Of a stretch of DNA of 64,000 nucleotides, positions 8,280-17,768 are shown in pieces. The DNA is taken from assembly GCF_037190085.1 (NCBI RefSeq), contig NZ_JBBCJO010000005.1:310001-374000 (forward strand). Reading direction: 5' to 3'. The translations under genes were made by a program, and so were the position numbers. A model generated the notes under the pieces. The model was not told the origin of the DNA, ran no database searches, and worked only from the letters and a program-made list of their open reading frames with translations. The DNA comes from Gemmatimonas aurantiaca (lineage in GTDB: Bacteria > Gemmatimonadota > Gemmatimonadetes > Gemmatimonadales > Gemmatimonadaceae). Each line of letters begins with the position of its first letter. Positions within the stretch are counted from its first letter, which is position 1.

Positions 8280-9860
8280 ATGGCTGACGTGAAGATGGTG
8301 TCGCTCACGATCGAAGGCCGTCCGGTCACCGTACCGGACGGCACGTCGATCCTGGAGGCAGCGAAGAGCGCCGGCGTGCTCGTGCCGCACTACTGCTACC
8401 ACCCGGGACTCCCGGTGGCCGGTGTGTGCCGCATGTGCCTGGTGGAAGTGGAGAAGTTCCCCAAGCTCGCCCCGGCCTGCGCGACGGCGGTGGGTGAGGG
8501 GCAGGTCGTGCACGTGCACTCGCCCAAGGCGCTCGAAGCGCGCAAGGGCGTGCTCGAGTTCCTGCTCATCAATCATCCGCTCGACTGCCCGATCTGCGAT
8601 CAGGCGGGTGAGTGCGAATTGCAGGACTACACGTTTGCCGAAGGGCCGAAGGAATCGCGTCTGCGCGAACCCAAGCGCTTCAGCCCGATGCAGGATTTCG
8701 GCGGAGACGTGCTGTACGTGCAGAACCGCTGCATCCTCTGCACGCGCTGCGTGCGCTTCATGAGCGACGTGGCGCAGGATCCCGTGCTCAATGTGTCCGA
8801 GCGTGGCGATCGCGCCTTCATCGGCAAGGCCGAGGGACACGACCTCACCAACCCGTGGGCCGGCAATGTCGTCGACCTGTGCCCCGTTGGGGCACTGCTG
8901 TCGAAGGACTTCCTGAACAAGGCCCGCGCGTGGGAGCTCGATCGTGCGGCCACGGTCTGCACGGGGTGCAGTCAGGGGTGCAACATCGTCGCCGAGATGC
9001 GCGACAATGTGGTGGTGCGATTCAAGCCGCGGCCGAACACGGAAGTCAACCAGTACTACATGTGCGAAGTGGGTCGTCAGGGCTATCGCGAATTCAACCG
9101 TCGCGATCGTGCCGATCAACCCCTCGTGCGTACGAACGCCGGTCTCGACATCGTCGACTGGGAAGACGCGATCGCAGCCGCGGCGCAGGTCACCGAGGGA
9201 CATCGTCTGGTGGTGCTGGCCTCGCCGAATCTGTCCAACGAATCGCTGTTCCTGCTGGAACGCATGATCGCCGAACGGAATGGAACGGGCGTGTTCCGCC
9301 TCACGCGCGGCGACGAAGCGGCGCTGCCCGGCGTGAACGATCTCGCGTTGCGCGCCGAACGTGCGGCCAATGCCACCGGCGCACGCGCGCTCGGTTTCAG
9401 CGAAGTGTCGCAGCTCACCGGCACACTGCATGACGGGGATGTGCTCTTCGTGGTGGGCGACCAGCTCGATGGCATCGAGGCGGCCGAACTCGCGCGGGCC
9501 AGTGCCATCGTCTACATCGGTACGGCGATGCCGGCGGCGATCGAAGCCCGCGTGGCGGTGGTGCTGCCGGTGACCAACACGCTCGAGGAAGAAGGCACGT
9601 TCACCAATCTGCGGGGACGCGTGCAGCGGTACCTGCAGGCGCGCACGGCGCCGGGTGTGGCGCGTCCCACATGGTATGTGCTGGCCGATGTGTTGTCCGC
9701 CGTGGGTGGCAACGGCCGGTTCTATCTCCCGTCGGAGGTCTTTGCGGCGCTGAGCGCGACGCATGGCACGTTCGCCGGTCTCGACTATGAAGTGCTGGGG
9801 CTGCGTGGTTTGCCGCTGGCTCCCGCGGGCGCATCGGCCACCGCCGAGGTGGCTGTATGA
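8280..9860 (+). CDS. nuoG: NADH-quinone oxidoreductase subunit G (short form)
   Basis: A 526-residue subunit carrying several clusters. An N-terminal ferredoxin domain binds [2Fe-2S] N1b through Cys39, Cys50, Cys53 and Cys67. The His/Cys motif HPLDCPICDQAGEC follows, then NRCILCTRCVRF and a further cluster motif VCTGCSQGCN at the start of the molybdopterin-oxidoreductase-like domain. That last domain is strongly reduced compared with the ~900-residue E. coli NuoG, so this is the compact form found in many non-enteric phyla. The stop overlaps nuoH (ATGA). Confidence 0.93.
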   Translation: MADVKMVSLTIEGRPVTVPDGTSILEAAKSAGVLVPHYCYHPGLPVAGVCRMCLVEVEKFPKLAPACATAVGEGQVVHVHSPKALEARKGVLEFLLINHPLDCPICDQAGECELQDYTFAEGPKESRLREPKRFSPMQDFGGDVLYVQNRCILCTRCVRFMSDVAQDPVLNVSERGDRAFIGKAEGHDLTNPWAGNVVDLCPVGALLSKDFLNKARAWELDRAATVCTGCSQGCNIVAEMRDNVVVRFKPRPNTEVNQYYMCEVGRQGYREFNRRDRADQPLVRTNAGLDIVDWEDAIAAAAQVTEGHRLVVLASPNLSNESLFLLERMIAERNGTGVFRLTRGDEAALPGVNDLALRAERAANATGARALGFSEVSQLTGTLHDGDVLFVVGDQLDGIEAAELARASAIVYIGTAMPAAIEARVAVVLPVTNTLEEEGTFTNLRGRVQRYLQARTAPGVARPTWYVLADVLSAVGGNGRFYLPSEVFAALSATHGTFAGLDYEVLGLRGLPLAPAGASATAEVAV

Positions 9861-11239
9861 TCGGGATGCAGGTGATGGCGGCCATCGACCTGGCGCGCTG
9901 GTTTCCCAAAGCCGATCCGCAACAGGCACCGGCCGCCATCGGAACATTCGTGGCGGCGAGCGTCGTGAAGATCCTCGTGGTCTTCGCGGTGTGGATGGGC
10001 ACGGTGGCCATGCTCACGCTGGTCGAGCGCAAGATGGCGGCGTGGTTCCAGGATCGTCGCGGCCCCAACCGCGCGGGGCCGGGTGGCATCCTGCAGCCGG
10101 TGGCCGATGGCATCAAGAACTTCATGAAGGAAGAGACCAATCCGCCGTTCGCGGATCGCTGGCTGTTCCTCATCGCGCCGGCACTGGCGTTCATTCCGGC
10201 CATGCTGACCTGGGCGGTGATTCCGCTGGCGGCACCGCTGCCCACGCCGTGGGGGCTGATCGACATGGCCGTCGCACCGCTGCCGGTGGGCTTCCTGTTC
10301 ACGCTCGCCATCTCGTCACTTGGCGTGTACGGCATCGTGCTGGCGGGCTGGTCGTCGAACAACAAGTACGCGCTGCTGGGCGGTCTGCGTTCCAGCGCGC
10401 AGATGGTGTCGTACGAGATCGCCATGAGCATGTCCACCATTCCAGTGCTGCTGCTCGCCGGCAACGTGTCGCTCGATGCGATCGTGCTGCAGCAGGCGGG
10501 CATGGGGTGGAACGTGCTGTCGCTGACGGTGGCGTGGTTCACGTTCCTCGTAGCGGCCTTCGCGGAAACGAACCGTCTGCCGTTCGATCTGCCCGAAGCC
10601 GAGTCGGAACTCGTGGCCGGTTATCACACGGAATACAGCGGCATGAAGTTCTCGATGTTCTTCATCGCCGAGTATTCCAACATGATCACGGTGAGCGCGC
10701 TCACGGCCACGCTGTTCTTCGGCGGCTGGGATCTGCCCTTCACGCAGTGGGACAACGTGGCGCCGTTCACCGTGCTCAAGACGCTGGTGACGCTGCTGGT
10801 GTTCATGTTCAAGGTCGGCGCGTTCATCTTCCTGTTCATGTGGGTGCGCTGGACGCTGCCGCGCTTCCGCTATGACCAGCTCATGTCGCTGGGGTGGAGC
10901 ATCATGCTGCCGGTGGCGCTGGCCTACATCGTGATCATCGCGACCGCCACGCTCGGTCTCGACGCGCTCGGCGTGACGCGTGGCCCGCTGTTCTCGCTGG
11001 CGCTGCTCGGGTTGAACGTGGTGTTGATCGCGATCCTGCTGACCTGGCTCGATCGCGGCAAGCTGATCAGCCCGGCCAGTGCGCGCGTGGCGCCCGTCGA
11101 TCTCGAGCGCCTGCAGGCACGCGGACTCGATCTGTCGCGCCGGAAGCTGGCCGCGGTGTCCGCGCCGCTGGCCGCGTCAGCGTCCGTTCCGACGCCGGCC
11201 ACGGCTGCCGCCGGGGCGATTTCCGAGGGAGGCAACTGA
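9857..11239 (+). CDS. nuoH: NADH-quinone oxidoreductase subunit H
   Basis: A 460-residue membrane subunit linking the peripheral arm to the proton pumps and lining the quinone tunnel. Family motifs: ERKMAAWFQDRRGPNRAGP near residue 55, GSLRSSAQMVSYE-type helix near residue 178 (here GGLRSSAQMVSYEIAMS), and ETNRLPFDLPEAESELVAGY near residue 238. About 120 residues longer than typical; the extra length includes an N-terminal helix and a ~65-residue Ala/Ser-rich C-terminal tail after the last helix. The tail is soluble-looking and of unknown role. TGA overlaps the nuoI ATG. Confidence 0.94.
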   Translation: MIGMQVMAAIDLARWFPKADPQQAPAAIGTFVAASVVKILVVFAVWMGTVAMLTLVERKMAAWFQDRRGPNRAGPGGILQPVADGIKNFMKEETNPPFADRWLFLIAPALAFIPAMLTWAVIPLAAPLPTPWGLIDMAVAPLPVGFLFTLAISSLGVYGIVLAGWSSNNKYALLGGLRSSAQMVSYEIAMSMSTIPVLLLAGNVSLDAIVLQQAGMGWNVLSLTVAWFTFLVAAFAETNRLPFDLPEAESELVAGYHTEYSGMKFSMFFIAEYSNMITVSALTATLFFGGWDLPFTQWDNVAPFTVLKTLVTLLVFMFKVGAFIFLFMWVRWTLPRFRYDQLMSLGWSIMLPVALAYIVIIATATLGLDALGVTRGPLFSLALLGLNVVLIAILLTWLDRGKLISPASARVAPVDLERLQARGLDLSRRKLAAVSAPLAASASVPTPATAAAGAISEGGN

Positions 11240-11736
11240 TGGCGATCGGCGTGAAGGTCATGCAACGTCCGCTGGAGCGGGTGAGCTACATCCGCTCCAC
11301 GCTCGCGGGCATGGCCACCACCTTCAAGCACCTGGTCGATCCGCACAAGGTCACGATGCAGTATCCCGAGACCAAGTGGGATCTGTCGCCGCGCTGGCGC
11401 GGCACGCATCGCATGCTCACCACCGAGGACGGCAAGGCCAAATGTGTGGCGTGCGGTCTGTGCCCCACGGTGTGCCCAGCCAACTGCATCAAACTCACGC
11501 CCGGTGAGGACGAGCAGGGCAACCGGTATCCACTCGTGTTCGAGATCGACGAATTCCGCTGCATCTTCTGTGGCTACTGCCAGGAAGTATGCCCGGAAGA
11601 AGCCATCCATCTCGGGCGCCACTACGAAAACGCCGAATACGATCGGGCCTCGTTCATCTACGATCTGGAACGGCTGACTGCCCAGACGCATCCGGTGAGC
11701 GAACTGTGGGATCCTGCTGACCCGAAGGGCGAATGA
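11239..11736 (+). CDS. nuoI: NADH-quinone oxidoreductase subunit I
   Basis: A 165-residue ferredoxin-like subunit with two [4Fe-4S] clusters (N6a and N6b) that pass electrons to NuoB. Ligands are Cys69, 72, 75 and 79 (CVACGLCPTVCP) and Cys108, 111, 114 and 118 (CIFCGYCQEVCP). An N-terminal amphipathic segment anchors the subunit to the membrane side. The ATG overlaps the nuoH stop, the stop overlaps nuoJ. Confidence 0.96.
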   Translation: MAIGVKVMQRPLERVSYIRSTLAGMATTFKHLVDPHKVTMQYPETKWDLSPRWRGTHRMLTTEDGKAKCVACGLCPTVCPANCIKLTPGEDEQGNRYPLVFEIDEFRCIFCGYCQEVCPEEAIHLGRHYENAEYDRASFIYDLERLTAQTHPVSELWDPADPKGE

Positions 11737-12239
11737 ACGCCTTCTATCAGTTCCAGTTCTATCTCTTCTCGCTCCTGGCCATCGTGTCGGCGCTGCTGTT
11801 CGTCACGCGCCGCAACCCGGTGCCGGCGGCGCTGTGGCTGGTGAACGTGATGTTCGCGCTCGCCGGCCTGTACGTCATGCTGGACGCGCCGTTCGTCGGT
11901 GTCATCCAGGTGCTGGTGTACGCCGGCGCGATCATGGTCACGTTCGTGTTCGTGGTCATGCTGCTCAATCTCGGCCGCGCCGAACTCACCGATCTCCGCT
12001 CCCTCGGGGCGCGACTCGGGGCAGGGCTGGTGGGCCTCGGTCTCCTGGCCAACCTGCTCGTGGTGCTGCGCCAGCGACTGCCCGCACCCCAGCCCGTGGT
12101 GGTGTCGGACAACGTGGTGGAGCCGGTGGCCGCATCGCTCTTCACCGATTATCTCGTGGCGTTCGAACTGACCAGTCTCGTGCTGCTCGTGGCCGTCATC
12201 GGCGCGGTGCTGCTGGCCAAGCGGCGGGTGACGACATGA
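11733..12239 (+). CDS. nuoJ: NADH-quinone oxidoreductase subunit J
   Basis: A 168-residue membrane subunit with five predicted helices. The conserved segment VLVYAGAIMVTFVFVVMLL (residues ~55-73) carries the pi-bulge helix implicated in coupling. FVTRRNPVPAALWLV is also typical. Overlaps nuoI and nuoK by 4 bases each. Confidence 0.94.
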   Translation: MNAFYQFQFYLFSLLAIVSALLFVTRRNPVPAALWLVNVMFALAGLYVMLDAPFVGVIQVLVYAGAIMVTFVFVVMLLNLGRAELTDLRSLGARLGAGLVGLGLLANLLVVLRQRLPAPQPVVVSDNVVEPVAASLFTDYLVAFELTSLVLLVAVIGAVLLAKRRVTT

Positions 12240-12529
12240 TCACCGAAGCGCTCATCGTCTCGGCGATTCTCTTCGCCATCGGCGTCATCGGTGTGCTGAC
12301 ACGCCGCAACGCCATCATCCTGTTCATGTGCGCGGAGCTGATGCTCAACGCCGTGAACCTCAGCTTCGTGGCGTTCTCGCGGCTCCACGGTGTCACCGGC
12401 CATGTGTTCGTGGTGATGGTGATGACCATCGCCGCCGCCGAAGCCGCCATCGGACTGGCCATCGTGATCGCGATCTACCGGCACTTCGGGACCGTGGACC
12501 TGTCGAACCTTCGCACCCTCCGCGGATGA
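12236..12529 (+). CDS. nuoK: NADH-quinone oxidoreductase subunit K
   Basis: A 97-residue, three-helix antiporter-like subunit. Both conserved membrane glutamates are present, one in FMCAELMLNAVNL and one in AAAEAAIGLAI. The ATG overlaps the nuoJ stop and the TGA overlaps the nuoL ATG. Confidence 0.95.
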   Translation: MITEALIVSAILFAIGVIGVLTRRNAIILFMCAELMLNAVNLSFVAFSRLHGVTGHVFVVMVMTIAAAEAAIGLAIVIAIYRHFGTVDLSNLRTLRG

Positions 12530-14550
12530 TCGCCGCTCTGCTGCCTTTCCTCATCCTGCTGCCGCTGCTCGGCTTCGTGGTGAACGGCGCCGTAGCGCTG
12601 ACCCGCGCCAGTGCGGCCGGCGACGCGCGCACCACGGCGCGGCATCCGCTGGTGTCGATCGTGGGCCCGGGCGTGATCATCGCCGCGTTCGCCGTGGCGA
12701 TGGCGCTGTTCATGCGCATGCGTGTGGGCATGGCCGGCCCGGCGATCGTCACGCTGGGACAGTGGACGCCCGTGGGCAACCTGGTCGTCGACTGGAGCTT
12801 CCAGCTCGATCAGCTCTCCATGGTGATGGTGCTCGTCATCACCGGCGTGGGTTCGCTCATCCATCTGTTCTCGATCGGCTACATGCAGGACGATCCGGGA
12901 TACGCGCGGTATTTCGCGTATCTCAATCTGTTCGTGGCCTTCATGCTGGTGCTGGTGCTCGGCGGCAGCTATCCGGTGATGTTCGTGGGTTGGGAAGGCG
13001 TGGGACTCGCGTCGTATCTGCTCATCGGATTCTGGTTCAGCGACAAGGCCAACGCCGACGCGGGCAAGAAGGCCTTCGTGGTCAATCGCGTGGGGGACTT
13101 CGGGTTCCTGATCGCGATGTTCCTGATCTGGGCCACCACGCAGCATCTCGATTTCGTGGGCGCGCACGAAGTGCTCGGCGGCATGGGCGGTACGCCCGTG
13201 GTGCTCGCCATTGCGCTGCTGCTGTTCGTCGGCTGTGCCGGCAAGAGCGCGCAGTTGCCGCTCTACATCTGGCTGCCCGACGCCATGGCGGGTCCGACGC
13301 CCGTCTCCGCGCTCATCCACGCCGCCACGATGGTGACGGCCGGTGTGTATCTCGTGGCCCGTGCGGCGCCCATCTTCGCCGGTGCGCCCGAAGCCTCGCT
13401 GGTGGTCACCATCATCGGCGCCCTCACGGCGATCTTCGCCGCGACCATCGCGCTCCGCCAGTGGGACATCAAGAAGGTGCTGGCGTACTCCACCGTCTCC
13501 CAGCTCGGCTACATGTTCGTGGGCGTGGGCAGCGGCGCGTACACGGCCGGCGTGTTCCATCTCGTCACGCATGCCTTCTTCAAGGCACTGCTGTTCCTCG
13601 GCGCCGGCTCGGTGATCCACGCCATGCATCAGGCGTATCATCACACACATCGGCACGACGATCCGCAGGACCTCCGCAACATGGGTGGCCTCGCGCGCTT
13701 CATGCCGGCCACGGCGGGCGCGATGACGCTGGCCACACTGGCCATCGCCGGTGTGCCGCCGTTGGCCGGGTTCTTCTCCAAGGACGAGATCCTCGCCAAT
13801 GTCTTCGCGCGCGCGCACGGTTCACCGCTGGCCAATGCGTCGCTGCTGGGCATTCCGGGCAGCACCGTGTTGTACATCGCCTATGGTCTGGGTATCGTCA
13901 CGGCGTTGCTCACGGCGATCTACATGACGCGCATGCTGCTCATGGCGTTCTATGGTGAGAATCGCACCGGTGAAGCGGAACAGAGCGCGCTGCACGAAGC
14001 CCCGCTCGTCATGACGGGACCGGTGCTCGTGCTTGGCGTGCTCACCCTGATCGGCGGCTGGCTCAACCTGCCGGCGCTGCTGCCCATGGGACCGGTGGGT
14101 GTGCTCGAACACTGGCTTGCGCCGGTCACCGCCGGCAGCGCCGCGCGACTGGCCGGAGAAGGGCATCTGTCGCACGAAACAGAATGGGTGCTGGTGGGCA
14201 TCGCCACGGGCGTGGCGCTGCTCGGCATCGTGCTGGCGCTCGTGCTCTACCGGAAGCCGATGGCCGACAAGGCGCATACACCGGAAGACACCAGTCTGCT
14301 CGCCCGCGCCTATGGCGTGGACGGTATCGTGGACACCGTCATCGTGCGTCCGGTGAGTGCCGTGGCCGACACAGTGCTCGCCCGCGGCGTCGATCGTGGC
14401 GTCGACCGGACCTTCTCGCTCGGAGGCTCGCTGCTCTCGCGCACGGCGTCGCTGATGGGGAACAAGTTGCAGGATGGTGATGTGGGCAAGTACGCGTGGC
14501 TGCTCGCGGTCGGTGCCCTGGCGTTGATTGCCGCCCTCACGCTGAGCTGA
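12526..14550 (+). CDS. nuoL: NADH-quinone oxidoreductase subunit L
   Basis: A 674-residue proton-pumping antiporter-like subunit with 14-16 membrane helices and the long lateral helix near the C-terminus. The Mrp-type signature region includes MFVGWEGVGLASYLLIGFWF (catalytic Glu), CAGKSAQLPLYIWLPDAMAG (pump Lys) and LIHAATMVTAGVYLV with the channel His. Start ATG overlaps nuoK. The C-terminal half shows the usual Ala/Val-rich helix after residue 570. Confidence 0.95.
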   Translation: MIAALLPFLILLPLLGFVVNGAVALTRASAAGDARTTARHPLVSIVGPGVIIAAFAVAMALFMRMRVGMAGPAIVTLGQWTPVGNLVVDWSFQLDQLSMVMVLVITGVGSLIHLFSIGYMQDDPGYARYFAYLNLFVAFMLVLVLGGSYPVMFVGWEGVGLASYLLIGFWFSDKANADAGKKAFVVNRVGDFGFLIAMFLIWATTQHLDFVGAHEVLGGMGGTPVVLAIALLLFVGCAGKSAQLPLYIWLPDAMAGPTPVSALIHAATMVTAGVYLVARAAPIFAGAPEASLVVTIIGALTAIFAATIALRQWDIKKVLAYSTVSQLGYMFVGVGSGAYTAGVFHLVTHAFFKALLFLGAGSVIHAMHQAYHHTHRHDDPQDLRNMGGLARFMPATAGAMTLATLAIAGVPPLAGFFSKDEILANVFARAHGSPLANASLLGIPGSTVLYIAYGLGIVTALLTAIYMTRMLLMAFYGENRTGEAEQSALHEAPLVMTGPVLVLGVLTLIGGWLNLPALLPMGPVGVLEHWLAPVTAGSAARLAGEGHLSHETEWVLVGIATGVALLGIVLALVLYRKPMADKAHTPEDTSLLARAYGVDGIVDTVIVRPVSAVADTVLARGVDRGVDRTFSLGGSLLSRTASLMGNKLQDGDVGKYAWLLAVGALALIAALTLS

Positions 14551-14552
14551 CG

Positions 14553-16127
14553 ATGCGCGACGTGCTGCTTTCTCTTGGAATCGATCGCTGGGTGCTGCCG
14601 GCGATGCTGGTGTGGCCCATCGTAGCGTCGGTGCTCGTGCGCCTTGGCGGGCGTGATGTCTCACGCGATGAAGCCGGTACGGAAGCGCCGAGTGGCGGTC
14701 CGGACGCGCGCACGCTCACGCTGATCGCCCTGGGTATCGAAGCGCTGCTGGCCGTGGCCCTCTGGGGGGTGTTCGACCCCGACGCCCGCGGATGGCAGGC
14801 GCGTGTGGACATCGCCTGGCTCGCCGATCTGGGTGCGACCATCAGCCTGGGCGTGGACGGTCTCTCGCTGCCGCTGGTGATGCTCACGGCGTTCATCGTG
14901 CCGCTCGCGCTGCTGGGCTCGTGGAACAACGTGCGTGTGCGTACGCCCGCGTTCGGCGGACTGCTGATGCTGCTCACCGCCGGCCTGGTGGGCGTCTTCA
15001 TCACACTCGATCTGCTGGCGTTCTATCTGGCGTGGGAACTGATGCTCATTCCCACCTACCTGCTGGTGGGTGTGTGGGGCGCGGCGGGCACATCACGGGC
15101 CAGTCTCCGGTATGTGCTCTTCACGCTGGTGGGCTCGCTGCTGATGCTGGTGGCCATCATCGCGCTCTGGAACGCGGGCGGGGGTACCTCGCTCCATCTG
15201 GACACGCTGTTGCAGGTGACGCTGTCGCCGAGCACGCAGTTCTGGATGTTCATCGCGTTCTTCGTGGCCTTCGCGGTGAAGTCGGCGCTGGTGCCATTCC
15301 ATACCTGGTTGCCCGACGCGCAGAGCGCGGCACCCACGGTGGCCGCCATCACGCTGGGTCTCAAGGTAGGTGCGTACGCGATCCTGCGATTCGCCATTCC
15401 GCTCTTTCCAGCGGCGGCGATGCATCCCACGGTACGCATGACCATTCTCGTGCTCTCGGCCGTCGCCGTGGTGTACGGCGCGCTGGTGGCCATGGCGCAG
15501 CGTGATTTCAAGCGTGTGATCTCGTACAGCTCCATCAGTCACCTCGGCCTCATCATGCTGGGCTGCTTCGCGCTCACGCAGCAGAGCGTGCAGGGCGCGG
15601 TGATGAGCATCATCAGCAGCGGGCTCGCCACCGCCGCGCTCTTCCTCGCCGCGGGCATGCTGGAAGACCGGCGCGGCACCACCGCGTTCTCCGCCTTCGG
15701 TGGACTGGCACGCGTGGTGCCCTGGTTCAGCGTGACGCTGGTCATCGCCATGCTGTCCACGGTCGCGCTGCCCGGCACCATCGGATTCATCGGCGAGTTC
15801 CTCGTGCTGATCGGCACGTACGCGGAGTATCCGGTGCTGGCCGTCGTGGCCACGTCGGGCGTGATATTCGCGGCAGTGTACGGCCTGCGTACGCTGCAGC
15901 AACTGCTCTTCGAGCAGGTGGATACCGAGAGCAACGGCACGCTTCCCGACCTCTCCGGTCGTGAGCGGTTCGTCATGGTCGCGCTGGTGGCGGCCATGGT
16001 GTATCTCGGCGTCGCCCCGCATGCCATCCTGCAGCGCGCGGATCGTGCGTCGCAGACCCTGATCGAGTCGGTTCGGTTCGGCCCCAACGCCCCGACGACG
16101 CTTCCGCCCGTGTCGCTGAGTCGCTGA
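14553..16127 (+). CDS. nuoM: NADH-quinone oxidoreductase subunit M
   Basis: A 524-residue proton-pumping subunit. Motifs include LAFYLAWELMLIPTYLLVGVW with the key Glu, KSALVPFHTWLPDAQSAAPT with the pump Lys, and YSSISHLGLIMLG. It begins 2 bases after nuoL; an upstream in-frame extension has no support. The first ~75 residues contain an Asp/Gly-rich loop between helices 1 and 2. Confidence 0.95.
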   Translation: MRDVLLSLGIDRWVLPAMLVWPIVASVLVRLGGRDVSRDEAGTEAPSGGPDARTLTLIALGIEALLAVALWGVFDPDARGWQARVDIAWLADLGATISLGVDGLSLPLVMLTAFIVPLALLGSWNNVRVRTPAFGGLLMLLTAGLVGVFITLDLLAFYLAWELMLIPTYLLVGVWGAAGTSRASLRYVLFTLVGSLLMLVAIIALWNAGGGTSLHLDTLLQVTLSPSTQFWMFIAFFVAFAVKSALVPFHTWLPDAQSAAPTVAAITLGLKVGAYAILRFAIPLFPAAAMHPTVRMTILVLSAVAVVYGALVAMAQRDFKRVISYSSISHLGLIMLGCFALTQQSVQGAVMSIISSGLATAALFLAAGMLEDRRGTTAFSAFGGLARVVPWFSVTLVIAMLSTVALPGTIGFIGEFLVLIGTYAEYPVLAVVATSGVIFAAVYGLRTLQQLLFEQVDTESNGTLPDLSGRERFVMVALVAAMVYLGVAPHAILQRADRASQTLIESVRFGPNAPTTLPPVSLSR

Positions 16128-16129
16128 CG

Positions 16130-17692
16130 ATGCCTGAGGTCATGTCTGCCGGCGCGATTCTTCGCGCCCTGCTTCCCGAGTTGCTGCTCTCCGCCGGCGC
16201 CATGGTGCTGCTGCTGGTGTCGGTCTGGACACCGCAGGGCAATCAGTCGGGCGCTGCCGAAGGTGCCGAGCGCACGTCCATGCTCGCGCGATTCGGCGCG
16301 GTGCTCTGCCTGCTGGTCGGTCTGGCGGTGGTCATCGCCTGGGGCGATGGCGCGGCGGGCACTCCCGATGGACGCATCGCCGGTGATGGATTCCGGTGGG
16401 CGATGGATCTGATCATCCTGCTCGGCACGGCGCTCTTCCTGCTGCTGCTCGAAGCCGAGCATCAGCGCAGTGCGGCGTTCGGTCCGGAAGTGCCCGCGCT
16501 GGCGCTGCTGGCCGCCACGGGCATGATGGTGCTCGCCGCCGCGCGCGATCTGATGTACGTCTTCATCGGCATCGAGCTGATGTCGCTCGCAGTGTACGTG
16601 CTGGCCGGTGTGAACCGCCGGAGCGCGCGCAGTGCGGAAGCGGCGGTGAAGTACTTCCTGCTCGGCGCGGTCTCGTCGGGATTCCTGCTGTACGGCATGG
16701 CCCTGCTGTTCGGCGCCACCGGCAGCACCCGTCTCGCCGACATCGCGCAGTGGGCGGGAGCGCAGGCCATCCTGTCGCCGCTGTTCATGGCCGGTGTGGC
16801 CCTGCTGCTCGTGGGGTTTGCGTTCAAGGTGGCGGCCGCGCCGTTCCATCTGTGGACACCCGACGTGTACGACGGCGCGCCGCTGCCGGTGACGGCGTTC
16901 ATGTCGGCCACCGTGAAGACGGCGGGATTTGCCGTATTCGCGCGGGTGATGGTGGAGGCCCTGCCGAGCGCCATGCCGCGCTGGCACATGGGCGTCTGGT
17001 GGCTCGCCGTGGCGACCATGGTGGTGGGCAACGTCTTCGCGCTCTCGCAGCGCAATCTCGTGCGCATGCTCGCTTACTCCAGCATCGCGCACGCCGGGTA
17101 TCTGATGGTGTCCATCGTGGTGGGCGGCGCGGCCGGCACGTCGGCGCTGATCTTCTACGTGGTGTCGTACACACTGGCCACGATGGGCGCGTTCGGTGTG
17201 CTGATCACCATCAATGCGGGACGCGATCGTTCGCCCACGCTCGATGACATCGCCGGGCTCTGGCTGGTGCGGCCGTGGCTCGCGATGGCGATGACCATCT
17301 TCCTGCTCGCGTTCATGGGCATGCCGCTGCTCGGCGGCATGGGCTTCTTCGCCAAGTGGTACATCCTGCAGGCCGCGTTGCAGGCGCCGTCACCACAGAC
17401 CATCCTCGCGGTGGTGCTGGTGCTCACGAGCGCGGTGTCGGCGGCGTACTACCTCACGGTGGTGTCGGCGATGTTCATGCGCCCGCGCCCCGAGGCACAG
17501 CCCGTGCCTTCCACCACGCCCGCCAATCAGTCGCTCATCGTGATGGCGGCGGTGATGCTGCTCATCTTCGGTGTGTATCCCTCGCCCATCATGCAGGTCG
17601 CGCGCCGGGCACTCACCACGGCGCCCACCCAGACGACCCCCGCCGCACCGCGCGGTGAGGTACGTTTGCAGACGGCCAGCATGCCGCGCTGA
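16130..17692 (+). CDS. nuoN: NADH-quinone oxidoreductase subunit N
   Basis: A 520-residue proton-pumping subunit and last gene of the operon. Diagnostic segments are IGIELMSLAVYVLAGVNR, AFKVAAAPFHLWTPDVYDGAP and LAYSSIAHAGYLMV. The ordered set A-N with near-zero spacing implies one transcript and one complete complex I. A weak GC hairpin in the 76-base gap that follows (near 17,723) has no T-run, so I do not call a terminator there. Confidence 0.95.
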   Translation: MPEVMSAGAILRALLPELLLSAGAMVLLLVSVWTPQGNQSGAAEGAERTSMLARFGAVLCLLVGLAVVIAWGDGAAGTPDGRIAGDGFRWAMDLIILLGTALFLLLLEAEHQRSAAFGPEVPALALLAATGMMVLAAARDLMYVFIGIELMSLAVYVLAGVNRRSARSAEAAVKYFLLGAVSSGFLLYGMALLFGATGSTRLADIAQWAGAQAILSPLFMAGVALLLVGFAFKVAAAPFHLWTPDVYDGAPLPVTAFMSATVKTAGFAVFARVMVEALPSAMPRWHMGVWWLAVATMVVGNVFALSQRNLVRMLAYSSIAHAGYLMVSIVVGGAAGTSALIFYVVSYTLATMGAFGVLITINAGRDRSPTLDDIAGLWLVRPWLAMAMTIFLLAFMGMPLLGGMGFFAKWYILQAALQAPSPQTILAVVLVLTSAVSAAYYLTVVSAMFMRPRPEAQPVPSTTPANQSLIVMAAVMLLIFGVYPSPIMQVARRALTTAPTQTTPAAPRGEVRLQTASMPR

Positions 17693-17768
17693 CGTGCTGC
17701 CGACTCGCTGCTGATTCGCCGCACGGGTCTTCCGGGCCCGTCGATCCCGTCTTCGCCCCTTCAGTGAC

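Noticed and set aside
17720..17745. Terminator of the nuo operon
   Set aside because: Only a 5-bp stem (ACGGG/CCCGT) without a T-run.
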